A stretch of 64,000 nucleotides of DNA, taken from contig NZ_CP109907.1 of the NCBI RefSeq assembly GCF_033097525.1, positions 5,456,001 through 5,520,000 on the forward strand. Reading direction: 5' to 3'. Positions 1-9,978 of the stretch are shown piece by piece; position 1 is the first letter of the stretch, and every line of letters begins with the position of its first letter. A program made the translations under genes and the position numbers. Below the pieces are notes generated by a model. The model searched no databases, was not told where the DNA came from, and worked only from the letters and a program-made list of their open reading frames with translations. This stretch comes from Sphingobacterium sp. UGAL515B_05 (GTDB lineage Bacteria; Bacteroidota; Bacteroidia; Sphingobacteriales; Sphingobacteriaceae).

Positions 1-1541
1 TGGATCTCCTGATTCCGTTCCGCAATCATCAGATTCTTATCCTCAAGCAAACGCGAGCGCTCCTCCAGCTCTTGATTGGACTGCATCAGTTCCTCATGCT
101 GCACTCTAAGTTCCTCCTCCGAAGATTGCAAACGCAATGTTTGCGCCTCCAATTCAGTATTTAAGCTTTCAAGCTCGGCATGTTGCGTTAGTAGCTCTTC
201 AGACTGCACCTGAGTTTCCTCCAATAAGGTCTGGATTTTCGCCCTTCCTTTTGCTGAAACCAGTGCAATCCCAATCTGTCGGGAACATTCAGTCAAAAAT
301 GTCTTTTCCACTGCAGTAAAACTCTCCATTTGACCAACCTCCAATACACCCAGCACCTGATCATCAACCAGCATTGGTAAAAGCTGAATATGAGGTACAT
401 TGATTTTTCCGTTGGCAAAACTCACGAGATAGTCTGCTGAATTCAAATTATTCAAGGTCTTTGGTTCACGATCCGTAAATACCTGACCGATATATCCTTC
501 ACCAGGTAAAAAATATTTTTGTACCTGTTTATCGAGTCCATACGTTCCTGCCAGCTCCAACCTTTCATCATTAAAGATATAGATTGCACCACTAACAGCC
601 CCCATATATCCGATCAGGGTTTTGATAGAATCGACCGCAATCGTTTCTTCACTCTTATTCCCCACCAACCCTGTATAGAGTTTTGCATAACCGGCATGCA
701 ACCAGTCGTTATCTTTAAGTTGGTCAAAAGATTTCTTCAACGATTTGGACATTCGGTTGACCGATTTGGCTATTGCTCCCAAATCATCATCCTCCACCTC
801 TTCTGCTTTGACGTCATATTCCCCCAATGCGATGCGATTGGTTATTTTTTGAACTAAATTTAATCGTCTTGAAATCGCTTCATCCTTGTCACGAAGTGAT
901 TTTTCTAGCAAAGCGCGCTTTTTGAAATCTGCCCGTAACCTGAAATAAAAATAGCTGGTAATAATGAGAGAAAGCAATGCACTGATAACGATAAAAAGTG
1001 TCGTGATAAACGACGAATTGTCCAGATTGGTAGATTTCTGATTGATTGTATCGTCTTCATTTTGGATAATATCATTAATAATCTTGCGGCATTTATCCAT
1101 AGCCGATTTACTAACATCCAACTGAGCCAAGCTAACCACACCACCGTTTCTTTTAGTAGCGACCGTCTCCTTTAAAACTTCTATTCGCCATTGTGCCGCA
1201 GTTAACAGACTATCAACACGAACTTTTTGCACCGGATCTACCCTGGTCAGCGTCTCTATAGCCTTTAATTCTGTGGGCAAGCTTTCCAATGCTTTATTAA
1301 AAGGCTCCAAATAACTTTCCTTTCCGGTCAGAAGAAAACCCCGGTTTCCTGTTTCAGCTCCTTGTAATGAATTAAGTACATTATTGGATGTACTGATAAT
1401 CTTCCTTGTCACACCAAGCTCCTCACGGTACTTATTTTGTTCCTGAATACCAACATAAGATGCAGTAGAACTGATCAGCAATATGACTAAGGAAAAACCT
1501 ATTCCGACCGTTAGATTATTGAGTGTCTTACTATTTGGCAT
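1..1541 (-). CDS. Membrane sensor kinase, N-terminal part (CHASE3-HAMP-GAF-coiled coil), cut by window edge
   Basis: The frame is open from an ATG at 1541 to the left edge, giving about 513 residues. In order there is a membrane helix (~10-28), a periplasmic region with the CHASE3 hallmark ETGNRGFLLTG (~60-70), a second helix (~180-200), a HAMP-like linker, a GAF domain (~275-405, including GAIYIF and LGVLEVGQ) and a long Glu/Gln-rich coiled coil. In this family a HisKA/HATPase core, often with receiver domains, follows; it would lie outside the window. The protein probably senses an envelope signal and phosphorylates a response regulator. Its ATG lies inside the last codons of the upstream kinase gene (11-bp overlap), so the two are probably translationally coupled. 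The ligand is unknown. Confidence 0.85.
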   Translation of the reverse strand, partial: MPNSKTLNNLTVGIGFSLVILLISSTASYVGIQEQNKYREELGVTRKIISTSNNVLNSLQGAETGNRGFLLTGKESYLEPFNKALESLPTELKAIETLTRVDPVQKVRVDSLLTAAQWRIEVLKETVATKRNGGVVSLAQLDVSKSAMDKCRKIINDIIQNEDDTINQKSTNLDNSSFITTLFIVISALLSLIITSYFYFRLRADFKKRALLEKSLRDKDEAISRRLNLVQKITNRIALGEYDVKAEEVEDDDLGAIAKSVNRMSKSLKKSFDQLKDNDWLHAGYAKLYTGLVGNKSEETIAVDSIKTLIGYMGAVSGAIYIFNDERLELAGTYGLDKQVQKYFLPGEGYIGQVFTDREPKTLNNLNSADYLVSFANGKINVPHIQLLPMLVDDQVLGVLEVGQMESFTAVEKTFLTECSRQIGIALVSAKGRAKIQTLLEETQVQSEELLTQHAELESLNTELEAQTLRLQSSEEELRVQHEELMQSNQELEERSRLLEDKNLMIAERNQEI

Positions 1542-3015
1542 CTAGAGGTAAATTTAAAGGTAAGGTAAAATAAAATGTCGCCCCTTGTCCACCCGAACTT
1601 TCAACAGCAATGGTTCCATGATGGGCGCGAATAATTTCAGCACAGATATAAAGTCCTATCCCAAGCCCCTGAAAATCGAACGACGTTTCTTCCACACGAT
1701 AAAATTTCTCAAACACATCACCTTGCTTCTCTTCTGGAATGCCGATCCCAAAATCTATTACACTTATTTTCACGTTGCTGTCTACAATAGAGCAGTCAAC
1801 AATTACTTTTTCCGTTCCCGCAGCATATTTATATGCATTCGTCAAAAAATTAACCAACACCTGCTCTAGACGGATCTCATCACCATAAATCTGTACGTCC
1901 GTAATATCCCCTCGCCGGAAAAGCTTCATGCTGCTTTGATCATGCGTTTGAACAATGGAGTCAACGGCACTCTTGACCATATGCTCGAGAGAAAATACCT
2001 TTTTATTGATCAGCAGCTTCCCATTATCGATCTTTGACAGATCCAAAAGATCAGAAATAAGACTGTTGAGTTTGTCAACTTGGCCCTGAACCCGGGTAAC
2101 ATACTTTGCCTCAGCACTTTCCTCCTCCAGCTTAAGTTTACGGTCGAGCAATTGCATATACGCTTTAATACTTGTTAAAGGTGTTTTCAACTCGTGACTC
2201 GCGATACTCAGGAACTCATCTTTTTCCTTTTCAGCTTTTTTTTGTGCATCGATATCTGTAAAAGTCCCGACCCACTTACTCGCTCCATTCTCCAAAATTG
2301 GCCACACACGCAAAAGCTGATATAGGTATTCCCCACATGGCCTCCTTTGAATACGTACTTCCATTTCCAAGGGTTCTCCAGAGCGAAGACTCGCTTGAAG
2401 CTCTTTTTCGATTGATTGATCGCCAGGATAGATCTGTGGGAATTTTGAGGCATCATCAGAAAACTGAAACCAGCGTCCATTCACAAAATCAATATTTCCT
2501 GCACTGTCACAGGTAAAAGCAATTTGAGGTAAAGACTCCAAAAGCGTATGCAAATAGTCCACCTTAGACCGCAGTTCCTGCTGTGCCTGCTTGCGCCGTT
2601 CTACCTCAAGTTCTAAAGTTTGTTGAATATCTTTAAGCGCTTGGGTCTGTTCATACAACCGATAAAATGTTTTAACTTTCAACATCAGGATGTCGGGATC
2701 CACAGGCTTGGTCACATAATCCAATCCACCCGAATCATAACCCTTGGTGATAAAGCGTTTATCCGTATTTACAGCAGACAAAAATATGATCGGAGTTTCC
2801 TTTGTTTTGCTAAATCCCGCTATATTTTCAGCGACTTCAAAGCCATCCATATCTGGCATCTGAACATCCAATATGATTAATGCATAATTATATTTTAAGA
2901 TCTTTTTTAAAGCTTCTTCCCCAGATTGAGCGGTATCAACTTTAAAATTTTTGGATTCCAGTAATTTTTGCAAAGAGTAAATATTATCCGGATTATCATC
3001 AACAATTAATATCAT
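1531..3015 (-). CDS. Response regulator receiver-PAS-histidine kinase (cytoplasmic)
   Basis: The protein has 494 aa and no membrane segment. Residues 1-120 form a receiver domain with acidic pocket DD (6-7), phospho-acceptor Asp50 in LDVQMPDMDG and KP at 103-104. A short coiled coil (~120-150) leads to a PAS fold (~152-260). HisKA follows with SHELKTPLTS (His274), then HATPase_c with an N-box near NFLTNAYKYA and G-boxes DFGIGIP and GLGIGLY. REC-first kinases of this type usually receive phosphate from another kinase and respond through their own HK core. The overlapping downstream membrane kinase is the obvious partner, so together they could form a phosphorelay; this is inferred from the overlap. 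ATG at 3015 is the only sensible start. Confidence 0.92.
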   Translation of the reverse strand: MILIVDDNPDNIYSLQKLLESKNFKVDTAQSGEEALKKILKYNYALIILDVQMPDMDGFEVAENIAGFSKTKETPIIFLSAVNTDKRFITKGYDSGGLDYVTKPVDPDILMLKVKTFYRLYEQTQALKDIQQTLELEVERRKQAQQELRSKVDYLHTLLESLPQIAFTCDSAGNIDFVNGRWFQFSDDASKFPQIYPGDQSIEKELQASLRSGEPLEMEVRIQRRPCGEYLYQLLRVWPILENGASKWVGTFTDIDAQKKAEKEKDEFLSIASHELKTPLTSIKAYMQLLDRKLKLEEESAEAKYVTRVQGQVDKLNSLISDLLDLSKIDNGKLLINKKVFSLEHMVKSAVDSIVQTHDQSSMKLFRRGDITDVQIYGDEIRLEQVLVNFLTNAYKYAAGTEKVIVDCSIVDSNVKISVIDFGIGIPEEKQGDVFEKFYRVEETSFDFQGLGIGLYICAEIIRAHHGTIAVESSGGQGATFYFTLPLNLPLDAK

Positions 3016-3157
3016 AGTGTATTAAAACTTAGCATCAAGGTTAACAAATCTAAAAAAATTAACTGAATACCGCCAATCGAATTGCGGAAAACCGCTGGCA
3101 AAAAAAAGCGCATGAAATAAGTAAAACTTTAGTCTGTCAAAGCCTGTTTTAACAAAT

Positions 3158-4156
3158 ATGATACGTTTTACATCAAAAGGCATATACTGCATTCCCGGTA
3201 AGTTTTATCTCGACCCATGGAAGCCTGTTGATTTGGCTGTTATTTCTCATGGCCATGCAGATCATGCCCACTGGGGAATGAAGAAGTACCTCTGTCATCA
3301 TTTCACAGTCAATATTCTTCGGAGCCGGATCGGTCCAGATATTCAAATCCAGGGAATCGCTTACAATGAACCTGTCCACATCAATGGTGTCAGAGTTTCC
3401 CTGCACCCCGCCGGACATATCATTGGTTCTGCCCAGATTCGCCTGGAGTATAAAGGTAAAGTTGTCGTATTTACTGGCGATTACAAAATTCAGGAGGATG
3501 GCTTATGTACACCATTTGAGCCGATGAAATGCCATGAGCTCATTACAGAAAGTACTTTCGGTCTTCCGATTTATCGATGGGAGTCTGTAGCGGTACAAAA
3601 TGAACGACTGCAATCTTGGATTAAGAACAACCAAAGCAATCATAAGACATCCGTTTTTATAGGGTATTCGCTTGGAAAATCGCAGCGTATTCTAAATGCT
3701 GTACATGAAATGGGTCCAGTATATGTACATTACAGTATTGCTAAATTAAATGAGGCCTACAGCCAGGCAGGTGTAAAACTACCACCCTATCAGATTGCGG
3801 ACGTAAAATCAGCTCCAAAAGAACTAGACAAGCAGATTGTATTGCTTCCGCCAGCACTGCTGGACAGCCAGCTCCTTCAAAAAATACCCAATGTTGCCTA
3901 TGCCATCTGTTCGGGCTGGATGCAAATCCGTGGGGCGCGACGATGGCGCAGCGCAGATGCTGGTTTTGCAATCAGTGACCACGCCGACTGGTCAGGTTTA
4001 TTGCAGGCAGTACGTGGCAGTTCGGCCGAAAAAGTATATGTGACCCACGGGCAAACAGCTACCTTTGCCAAATATCTCAATGAAATCGGCATTGAAGCGG
4101 AAGAGGTCACCACACAGTATGGTGATGAAGAAGATCCCCAAGTCCAAACGACTTAA
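3158..4156 (+). CDS. Ligase-associated DNA exonuclease (MBL-fold/beta-CASP)
   Basis: The 332-aa protein belongs to the metallo-beta-lactamase/beta-CASP nucleases found beside bacterial ATP-dependent DNA ligases. The metal-binding signature SHGHADHAHWG occurs at ~30-40, with further MBL/beta-CASP motifs HPAGHIIGSAQ, FTGDYK, a beta-CASP His in ISDHADW, and a C-terminal VTHGQ. It was once called an mRNA 3'-end processing factor by similarity, but the operon context points to trimming of DNA ends in repair. It is first in a four-gene operon, 8 bp before the ligase gene. The start is the ATG at 3158. Confidence 0.9.
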   Translation: MIRFTSKGIYCIPGKFYLDPWKPVDLAVISHGHADHAHWGMKKYLCHHFTVNILRSRIGPDIQIQGIAYNEPVHINGVRVSLHPAGHIIGSAQIRLEYKGKVVVFTGDYKIQEDGLCTPFEPMKCHELITESTFGLPIYRWESVAVQNERLQSWIKNNQSNHKTSVFIGYSLGKSQRILNAVHEMGPVYVHYSIAKLNEAYSQAGVKLPPYQIADVKSAPKELDKQIVLLPPALLDSQLLQKIPNVAYAICSGWMQIRGARRWRSADAGFAISDHADWSGLLQAVRGSSAEKVYVTHGQTATFAKYLNEIGIEAEEVTTQYGDEEDPQVQTT

Positions 4157-4164
4157 GATAGCTT

Positions 4165-5745
4165 ATGAAAAAATTTGCAACATTGATACATGCTCTCGAC
4201 AGCAGCAACAAGACCAATTTGAAAAAAGAGGCTGTTTTGCATTTTTTCAGGGAAGCCTCTGAAAAAGATAAACTTTGGTTTCTCGCTTTGATGACAGGGA
4301 AAAGGCCGAAACGGAGTATCGCGGTCAAGGACCTCAAAACCTGGACTTTAGAAATAACAGAAATTCCCGAATGGTTATTTGTTGAATCCTATGCTACCGT
4401 AGGTGATCTATCCGAAACCTTGGCTCTACTTTTGCCACCGGCATCGCAACTGATAGAGAAAAGCCTTAGCGACTGGATGGATGAAATCATTGCCTTACAA
4501 AATGCATCCATCGCAGAGAAAAAAGCTTTCGTTCTTCGATCCTGGAACGGGCTAAGCACCGTCGAGCGCTTTATTTTTAACAAACTTCTGGGCGGAAGCT
4601 TCCGTTTGGGCATTTCAGCAAAAGGCTTAATCAATGCCCTTGCTCAATATACAGGTACTGAGGCGAGTGCGGTAGCGCACAGCATCATGGGCGATTGGAA
4701 TCCACATGAAGTCAAATTTGAAAAACTTATTCGTGGCACATATAGTGACACCAACTTATCCAAACCTTATCCTTTCTGCCTCGCCTATCCTATTGAAAAA
4801 GAACCAGAAGAACTAGGTCCAATTAAGACATGGCAAATCGAATATAAATGGGATGGAATACGCGGTCAGCTTATCAAGCGCAGCGGGGACATACACATCT
4901 GGTCACGCGGGGAAGAACTTGTTACAGCCCAGTTTCCCGAAATTACTACGGCGCTCAGTCAATGGAGCGGAAGCTTTGTGCTTGATGGGGAGATTCTCGC
5001 GGTTAAAGACGATCGTGTACTTAATTTTTCAGAACTACAAAAACGGATCAATCGCAAAACAATCCCAAAGGCTTTGCGTGAGGAAGTACCTATTTCAGTC
5101 TACCTTTATGATCTCTTAGAACTGAATGGAATGGATCTCCGTCAGGAGCCTCTTGCATACAGGCGTGTACAGCTGGAAGAACTTTATGCAGCCAATCCGG
5201 GTACCATATTAAAACTATCACCGTTGATACATGCCGAGGACTGGACAGCCCTTCAACAAATCCAAACTGCAGCACGCGAGCTTAACAGTGAGGGCATCAT
5301 GCTCAAGAAAATGGATTCACCTTATTACGCCGGTCGCAAAAAAGGAGGCTGGTGGAAGTGGAAAGTCAATCCGATGAGTATAGATGCTGTACTCATCTAC
5401 GCACAAAAAGGTAGCGGTCGGCGGAGTGCACATTACACAGATTATACCTTTGCCGTAAAAGATGGCGATCAGTTGGTCACGATCGCTAAAGCCTATTCGG
5501 GGCTTACAGACAAGGAAATCCTTGAAGTAAGCCGGTTTGTCAAACGAAATTCACTGGAAAAATTTGGCCCCGTCCGCACGGTTAGACCCGAGCTTGTCTT
5601 TGAGATTGCCTTTGAAGGGATAGGATACAGCAAAAGACACAAATCTGGCGTAGCATTACGCTTTCCAAGGATTTTACGCTGGCGAAAGGACAAAACAGCG
5701 ACAGAGATCGACACCCTTGACGATATAAAACAATTGATTCAATAA
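4165..5745 (+). CDS. ATP-dependent DNA ligase
   Basis: The 526-aa protein seals nicks using ATP. It has an N-terminal DNA-binding domain (~1-200), then the adenylation domain with motif I EYKWDGIRGQ, so the adenylated residue should be Lys228. Motif III-like residues FVLDGEIL, motif IV EGIMLKK and motif V WWKWK follow, then a C-terminal OB-fold ending in a VALRFPRI/WRKDK region. Length and order match bacterial LigB-type ligases linked to the Lhr-like helicase and MBL nuclease. The main replicative ligase of these bacteria is normally NAD-dependent LigA, so this enzyme is presumably for repair. Confidence 0.93.
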   Translation: MKKFATLIHALDSSNKTNLKKEAVLHFFREASEKDKLWFLALMTGKRPKRSIAVKDLKTWTLEITEIPEWLFVESYATVGDLSETLALLLPPASQLIEKSLSDWMDEIIALQNASIAEKKAFVLRSWNGLSTVERFIFNKLLGGSFRLGISAKGLINALAQYTGTEASAVAHSIMGDWNPHEVKFEKLIRGTYSDTNLSKPYPFCLAYPIEKEPEELGPIKTWQIEYKWDGIRGQLIKRSGDIHIWSRGEELVTAQFPEITTALSQWSGSFVLDGEILAVKDDRVLNFSELQKRINRKTIPKALREEVPISVYLYDLLELNGMDLRQEPLAYRRVQLEELYAANPGTILKLSPLIHAEDWTALQQIQTAARELNSEGIMLKKMDSPYYAGRKKGGWWKWKVNPMSIDAVLIYAQKGSGRRSAHYTDYTFAVKDGDQLVTIAKAYSGLTDKEILEVSRFVKRNSLEKFGPVRTVRPELVFEIAFEGIGYSKRHKSGVALRFPRILRWRKDKTATEIDTLDDIKQLIQ

Positions 5746-5767
5746 AAATTTGAGACGATAAAACAGC

Positions 5768-8230
5768 GTGAACGAGAAGATAGCACATAGTGAAGGATTT
5801 CGAATTGTCAACAATTATTTCGAATCCCAGGGAAATGTTCCCTTTAGCTTTCAGACCAAGGCCTGGGAGAAATACGCGCAGGGTTATAGCGGACTAGTTA
5901 TTGCACCAACAGGATTTGGAAAAACCTTTTCGTTATTTATGGCGGTACTGATAGACTTTCTTAATAACCCGGATCAGCACCAAAAGGGTTTGAAGCTACT
6001 TTGGGTAACACCCTTACGCTCGTTAGCTAAAGATCTTGCACGAGCAATGCAAAAGGCCATAGACGATATTGGGCTGGACTGGGTCGTTCAGGTTCGCAAT
6101 GGCGACACCAATCCGAAAGTAAAAGCGCAACAGACACGATCGATGCCCGATATTCTGCTCGTCACACCCGAAAGTCTTCATTTGCTGCTCGCACAAAAAC
6201 AACGGGATAAGTATTTCAAAAATCTCCGGTGTATCACCGTGGACGAATGGCATGAACTGATGGGCAACAAACGTGGTGTTATGGTCGAACTGGCGCTCGC
6301 CTTCCTCAAATCGCACTATAAAAAGATGCGCGTTTGGGGGATCACTGCCACCATAGGCAATCTCGAGGAAGCTATGGAGGTTCTGTTGCCAACAGAAAAA
6401 AAACGTATCCAAATTGTCGCTAAAGAGAAAAAGAAGATAGCGATCAAACCAATTTACCCCAGCAAAGTGGAACTATTGCCCTGGGCAGGACACCTTGGAG
6501 GCAACCTAGCGGACCAGGTCGTCCCCATTATACTCCAGAGCAAAAGCACAATCCTATTTACCAACACACGCAGCCAAAGCGAAATGTGGTATCAGCTCCT
6601 TTTACAGGCACATCCAGATTTTGCCGGACAAATCGCCTTACACCACAGCTCTATTGATGCCAATATCCGCGAATGGATCGAAGATAATCTCAGCAACGGC
6701 AAACTTAAAGCAGTCGTGTCGACCTCTTCCTTGGACTTAGGGGTAGATTTCAAACCCGTTGATACAGTCATCCAGATTGGCTCGAGTAAAGGTGTAGCCC
6801 GGTTTATGCAACGCGCTGGAAGAAGCGGCCATAGCCCTTTCGAAACCTCTACGATTTATTTCGTCCCTACGCACTCCCTGGAGCTCATCGAGGTCGCCGC
6901 ACTGAAGGAGGCCGTAAAAACGCAGACGATCGAAAACCGGGATCCTATGGTTCAAACTTTCGATGTGCTTGTTCAATTCATGGTAACCATCGCCCTGGGT
7001 GGGGGATTTCGTTCGGAACAACTGCATGCGATCGTCGCCAATACCCATGCCTTTCGCTATATGGATCAGGAAGAATGGCAATGGTGCATGTATTTTATTA
7101 CCGCAGGGGGAAAAATTGGTAAACGCTACGAAGAATTTCACAAGGTTATCCAAGATGAAGAAGGTAAATGGATCATCAAAAATCGTCGCCTGGCACTGCT
7201 GCATCGACTCAATATAGGCGCTATTGTAGGGGACGCCATGATGCGCGTGAAGTTCCTCTCCGGTGGTTATATCGGCATGATCGAAGAATATTTTATCAGT
7301 AAACTCAAAAAAGGCGAGCGATTTATTCTTGCGGGACGTGTCCTGGAACTTGTGATGGTCAAGGAAATGACCGTATTCGTAAGAAACTCGTCGGGTAAAG
7401 CCATTACTCCAAGCTGGCTCGGGGGCAGACTTCCCTTATCGTCCAATTTAAGCCATTTCCTTCGTAAAAAATTGGCTGCAGCAACAGGAGCTCCTTCCAG
7501 TGAAAAAGAGCTTCATTTCCTGGCACCATTGATCGAAAAACAGACCGAACTTTCGGCCGTGCCGAGCGAAGCGGAATTTCTTGTCGAACATATCAAAACA
7601 AGAGAAGGACATCATCTCTTTTTCTACCCTTTGGAGGGTAGACTGATCCATGAGGTCATGGCAGCGCTCGTCGCCTATCGCATCAGTAAATTGTTTCCCA
7701 TCAGTTTTTCCATGGCCATGAATGATTATGGTTTTGAACTCTATTCCGACAAGGACATCCAACTGAGCCAATCACAGCTCAAAGAGGTCTTGAGCCGTAA
7801 AAATCTGATGGAAGATGTGATCAGCAGCATCAACTCCGCAGAAATGGCCAGCCGTAAATTTAGAGATATTGCTGTCATTTCGGGATTGGTGGTTCAAAAT
7901 TATCCGGGTACACAGCAAAACAACAAATCCCTACAGGCTTCATCCGGAATTATTTTCAAGGTATTAATGGAGCACGACCCGAGCAACCTACTCCTTAAAC
8001 AAGCTTTTAGCGAAGTGTTCAACCAACAATTGGAAGAATATCGTTTAATAAAAGCATTCGACAGGATAAACAATAGTAAAATACGTTATACCTTTGTCGA
8101 AGAGTATACGCCACTGAGCTTTCCGATCAAGGTCGATAGCCTGCGGCAGTCGCTGTCGAGTGAAGCACTGATCGAGCGTATCCAACGGATGGAAAAGGCC
8201 AACATGCAAAAAAAGAAACGTAGAAAATGA
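5768..8230 (+). CDS. Ligase-associated DEXH-box helicase (Lhr-like)
   Basis: The 820-aa superfamily 2 helicase has Walker A APTGFGKT (~46-53), motif Ia TPLRSLAKD, a DEXH-type motif II VDEWHEL, motif III GITATIG, and C-terminal RecA-domain motifs STSSLDLGVDF and QRAGRSGH. A winged-helix/Lhr-core region follows, and the C-terminus is Lys/Arg rich. The best start is GTG at 5768, 22 bp after the ligase stop; no better ATG lies upstream in frame. It is predicted to unwind or remodel DNA for the co-encoded nuclease and ligase. Its stop overlaps the next start by 4 bp (ATGA), which implies translational coupling. Confidence 0.92.
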   Translation: MNEKIAHSEGFRIVNNYFESQGNVPFSFQTKAWEKYAQGYSGLVIAPTGFGKTFSLFMAVLIDFLNNPDQHQKGLKLLWVTPLRSLAKDLARAMQKAIDDIGLDWVVQVRNGDTNPKVKAQQTRSMPDILLVTPESLHLLLAQKQRDKYFKNLRCITVDEWHELMGNKRGVMVELALAFLKSHYKKMRVWGITATIGNLEEAMEVLLPTEKKRIQIVAKEKKKIAIKPIYPSKVELLPWAGHLGGNLADQVVPIILQSKSTILFTNTRSQSEMWYQLLLQAHPDFAGQIALHHSSIDANIREWIEDNLSNGKLKAVVSTSSLDLGVDFKPVDTVIQIGSSKGVARFMQRAGRSGHSPFETSTIYFVPTHSLELIEVAALKEAVKTQTIENRDPMVQTFDVLVQFMVTIALGGGFRSEQLHAIVANTHAFRYMDQEEWQWCMYFITAGGKIGKRYEEFHKVIQDEEGKWIIKNRRLALLHRLNIGAIVGDAMMRVKFLSGGYIGMIEEYFISKLKKGERFILAGRVLELVMVKEMTVFVRNSSGKAITPSWLGGRLPLSSNLSHFLRKKLAAATGAPSSEKELHFLAPLIEKQTELSAVPSEAEFLVEHIKTREGHHLFFYPLEGRLIHEVMAALVAYRISKLFPISFSMAMNDYGFELYSDKDIQLSQSQLKEVLSRKNLMEDVISSINSAEMASRKFRDIAVISGLVVQNYPGTQQNNKSLQASSGIIFKVLMEHDPSNLLLKQAFSEVFNQQLEEYRLIKAFDRINNSKIRYTFVEEYTPLSFPIKVDSLRQSLSSEALIERIQRMEKANMQKKKRRK

Positions 8231-8895
8231 AGATCAAAGAGCAAACAATTACCTTTAATAAGCAGCAATTAATCCTTAACAATCAACGCTCTATATTTTG
8301 GAAATCAGAAAAAACATTGATTCTGTCCGATCTGCATCTTGGCAAAGCAGCACATTTCAGAAAGCACGGTATTGCAATCCCCATGGATACCACAATAGCC
8401 GATCTCAATCGACTCGAGCGCCTAGTGGATTATTATCAGCCCGTTCAGGTTATTGTTGTTGGAGATTTGGTTCATGCAGGTATCAATCAAGAAGTGCTAC
8501 TATTGGAACAATTGAAAACGAGATATCCAACGCTTCTCCTCCACTTGGTCAAAGGAAACCATGATCGCCTGTCGAAACAAATGACCGATCGATTTAACAT
8601 CCACCAACATGACGAAATTTTTGAACTGCAGCAGATACAATTTAAACACCACCCCATCGATGCGGAAGATCAATCTTCCTTCAGGATTAGCGGCCATCTG
8701 CATCCAGGAGTCAGTCTTGTCATACCACCGAGACGGCAGTTACGCTTACCCTGTTTTATGGTTTCTGATCATCAAATTATCCTGCCTGCATTTAGTAAGT
8801 TTACAGGGCTAGACAGTCGGGAATTATCTACAGCGTATCAATGTTATGCAATCACAGATGACCTGATCTTTCCGATCCAAAAAAACAGATTATAA
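8227..8895 (+). CDS. pdeM: Ligase-associated DNA damage response endonuclease PdeM (calcineurin-like phosphoesterase)
   Basis: The 222-aa protein is a small metallophosphoesterase with the complete two-metal motif set: LSDLHLGKAAH (~33-43), GDLVHAG, KGNHD, and SGHLHPG near the C-terminus. It closes the four-gene repair operon and overlaps the helicase gene by 4 bp. In this operon family the enzyme is assigned to DNA damage response; the exact substrate is not readable from sequence. Confidence 0.9.
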   Translation: MKIKEQTITFNKQQLILNNQRSIFWKSEKTLILSDLHLGKAAHFRKHGIAIPMDTTIADLNRLERLVDYYQPVQVIVVGDLVHAGINQEVLLLEQLKTRYPTLLLHLVKGNHDRLSKQMTDRFNIHQHDEIFELQQIQFKHHPIDAEDQSSFRISGHLHPGVSLVIPPRRQLRLPCFMVSDHQIILPAFSKFTGLDSRELSTAYQCYAITDDLIFPIQKNRL

Positions 8896-8924
8896 AAACG
8901 TTTTATGACATTTTGAATTCACCA

Positions 8925-9887
8925 TTACATTTTGAGTTCACCTGGCGAGATCCCATAATATTTTTTAAATGCACTGCTAAAATTATTCTGATGACCATAG
9001 CCCGTCAACAGCGCCACCTCATAGACCGTCATTTTATCTTCGAGCAGATAACTTTTGGCTTTTTCCATACGCACCCGTGTGAGGTAGTCGTGAATGGTCA
9101 CTGAAAAATATTCCTTAAAGTCCTTACGTAGTTTACTTTCACTCGTCAGCACCTCTGCTGCCAGTTCTTTTTGCGTCGGTGGATTGGCAATACGCTGTTC
9201 AAGAATCTGTCGCGCCATCTCCAGTCGCTGCACATCCTCCTCATGAAAGAGCGAATCACTGCTTTCCGTTTTCTCATTGTATTGCTCAAACTGATACATC
9301 AGCAGCTCAACAACACGTGACTCGGTATGTAATCGACGGATCTCCCCTTTCTTTTTAGATTCAATCAGCTCAGTTATGGTATGCTGCATCTCGTAGGTTG
9401 CCATCAGATCCTCCTCCGAAAACGACACATACTCTCCCTTTTCGATCTCATGCACAAATTGCTGATGCAATAACGAATCGCGTTTGATCAGATTGAGGTA
9501 ATACTCTTTGGAAATAACGGCTATAAAATACGTGTATTCAATACCAGGTTCCACTTCATGAATGGATTTGACCGAAGGAATGTAGCGTATATTATGCCGG
9601 CTCATGCCGTAAGGCAACTTGCTATCTGTCGGCTTAAAAAAGATAAACTGGCTGGTTATGGTCTCGCCCTCGATCTCCGTAAGCACCTGCACTGGCCGAT
9701 CAAACTGCATTTTCGAATGCAAGATAAACAATCCTGAAGTCGATAGCTGAAAATTCTCCATATGGACAGGATCTTTGGATATGGATATCCTATTTTCGAC
9801 CAAAGGTTTGTCGGGAACATAGCCATCCGGAATTTCTTCTTCAAAAAGCCAATCTGCCAACTCTACTATTTTACTTTTCACCAACAT
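8925..9887 (-). CDS. AraC-family regulator beside the heme importer genes
   Basis: The 320-aa protein has an N-terminal sensory region with no clear fold motif and a C-terminal AraC HTH pair (~215-320): QKELAAEVLTSESKLRKDF for the first helix-turn-helix and GYGHQNNFSSAFKKYYGISPGEL for the second. It lies downstream of hmuV on the same strand, 91 bp away. A perfect TTATTTA-N9-TAAATAA palindrome sits 64 bp before its start, so it may be expressed on its own when iron is low. By analogy with PchR/YbtA-type AraC regulators it may sense a heme- or siderophore-linked signal; this is inferred from position. Confidence 0.85.
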   Translation of the reverse strand: MLVKSKIVELADWLFEEEIPDGYVPDKPLVENRISISKDPVHMENFQLSTSGLFILHSKMQFDRPVQVLTEIEGETITSQFIFFKPTDSKLPYGMSRHNIRYIPSVKSIHEVEPGIEYTYFIAVISKEYYLNLIKRDSLLHQQFVHEIEKGEYVSFSEEDLMATYEMQHTITELIESKKKGEIRRLHTESRVVELLMYQFEQYNEKTESSDSLFHEEDVQRLEMARQILEQRIANPPTQKELAAEVLTSESKLRKDFKEYFSVTIHDYLTRVRMEKAKSYLLEDKMTVYEVALLTGYGHQNNFSSAFKKYYGISPGELKM

Positions 9888-9950
9888 GATTACAAATCCT
9901 AAATAAGCCTGAAGCAGTTAAAATTAACGAAATAAGATGGTATTTTAAAA

Positions 9951-9973
9951 TTATTTATAATCTTTCTAAATAA
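9951..9973 (-). promoter_or_regulatory. Fur-like 23-bp palindrome upstream of the AraC gene
   Basis: The site is a perfect 7-9-7 inverted repeat, TTATTTA-N9-TAAATAA, between hmuV and the AraC start. The same layout precedes the TonB receptor, the third HmuY-like gene and the heme oxygenase gene. Binding by Fur or another iron regulator is inferred from the genes that share it. Confidence 0.6.
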
Positions 9974-9978
9974 CATGT

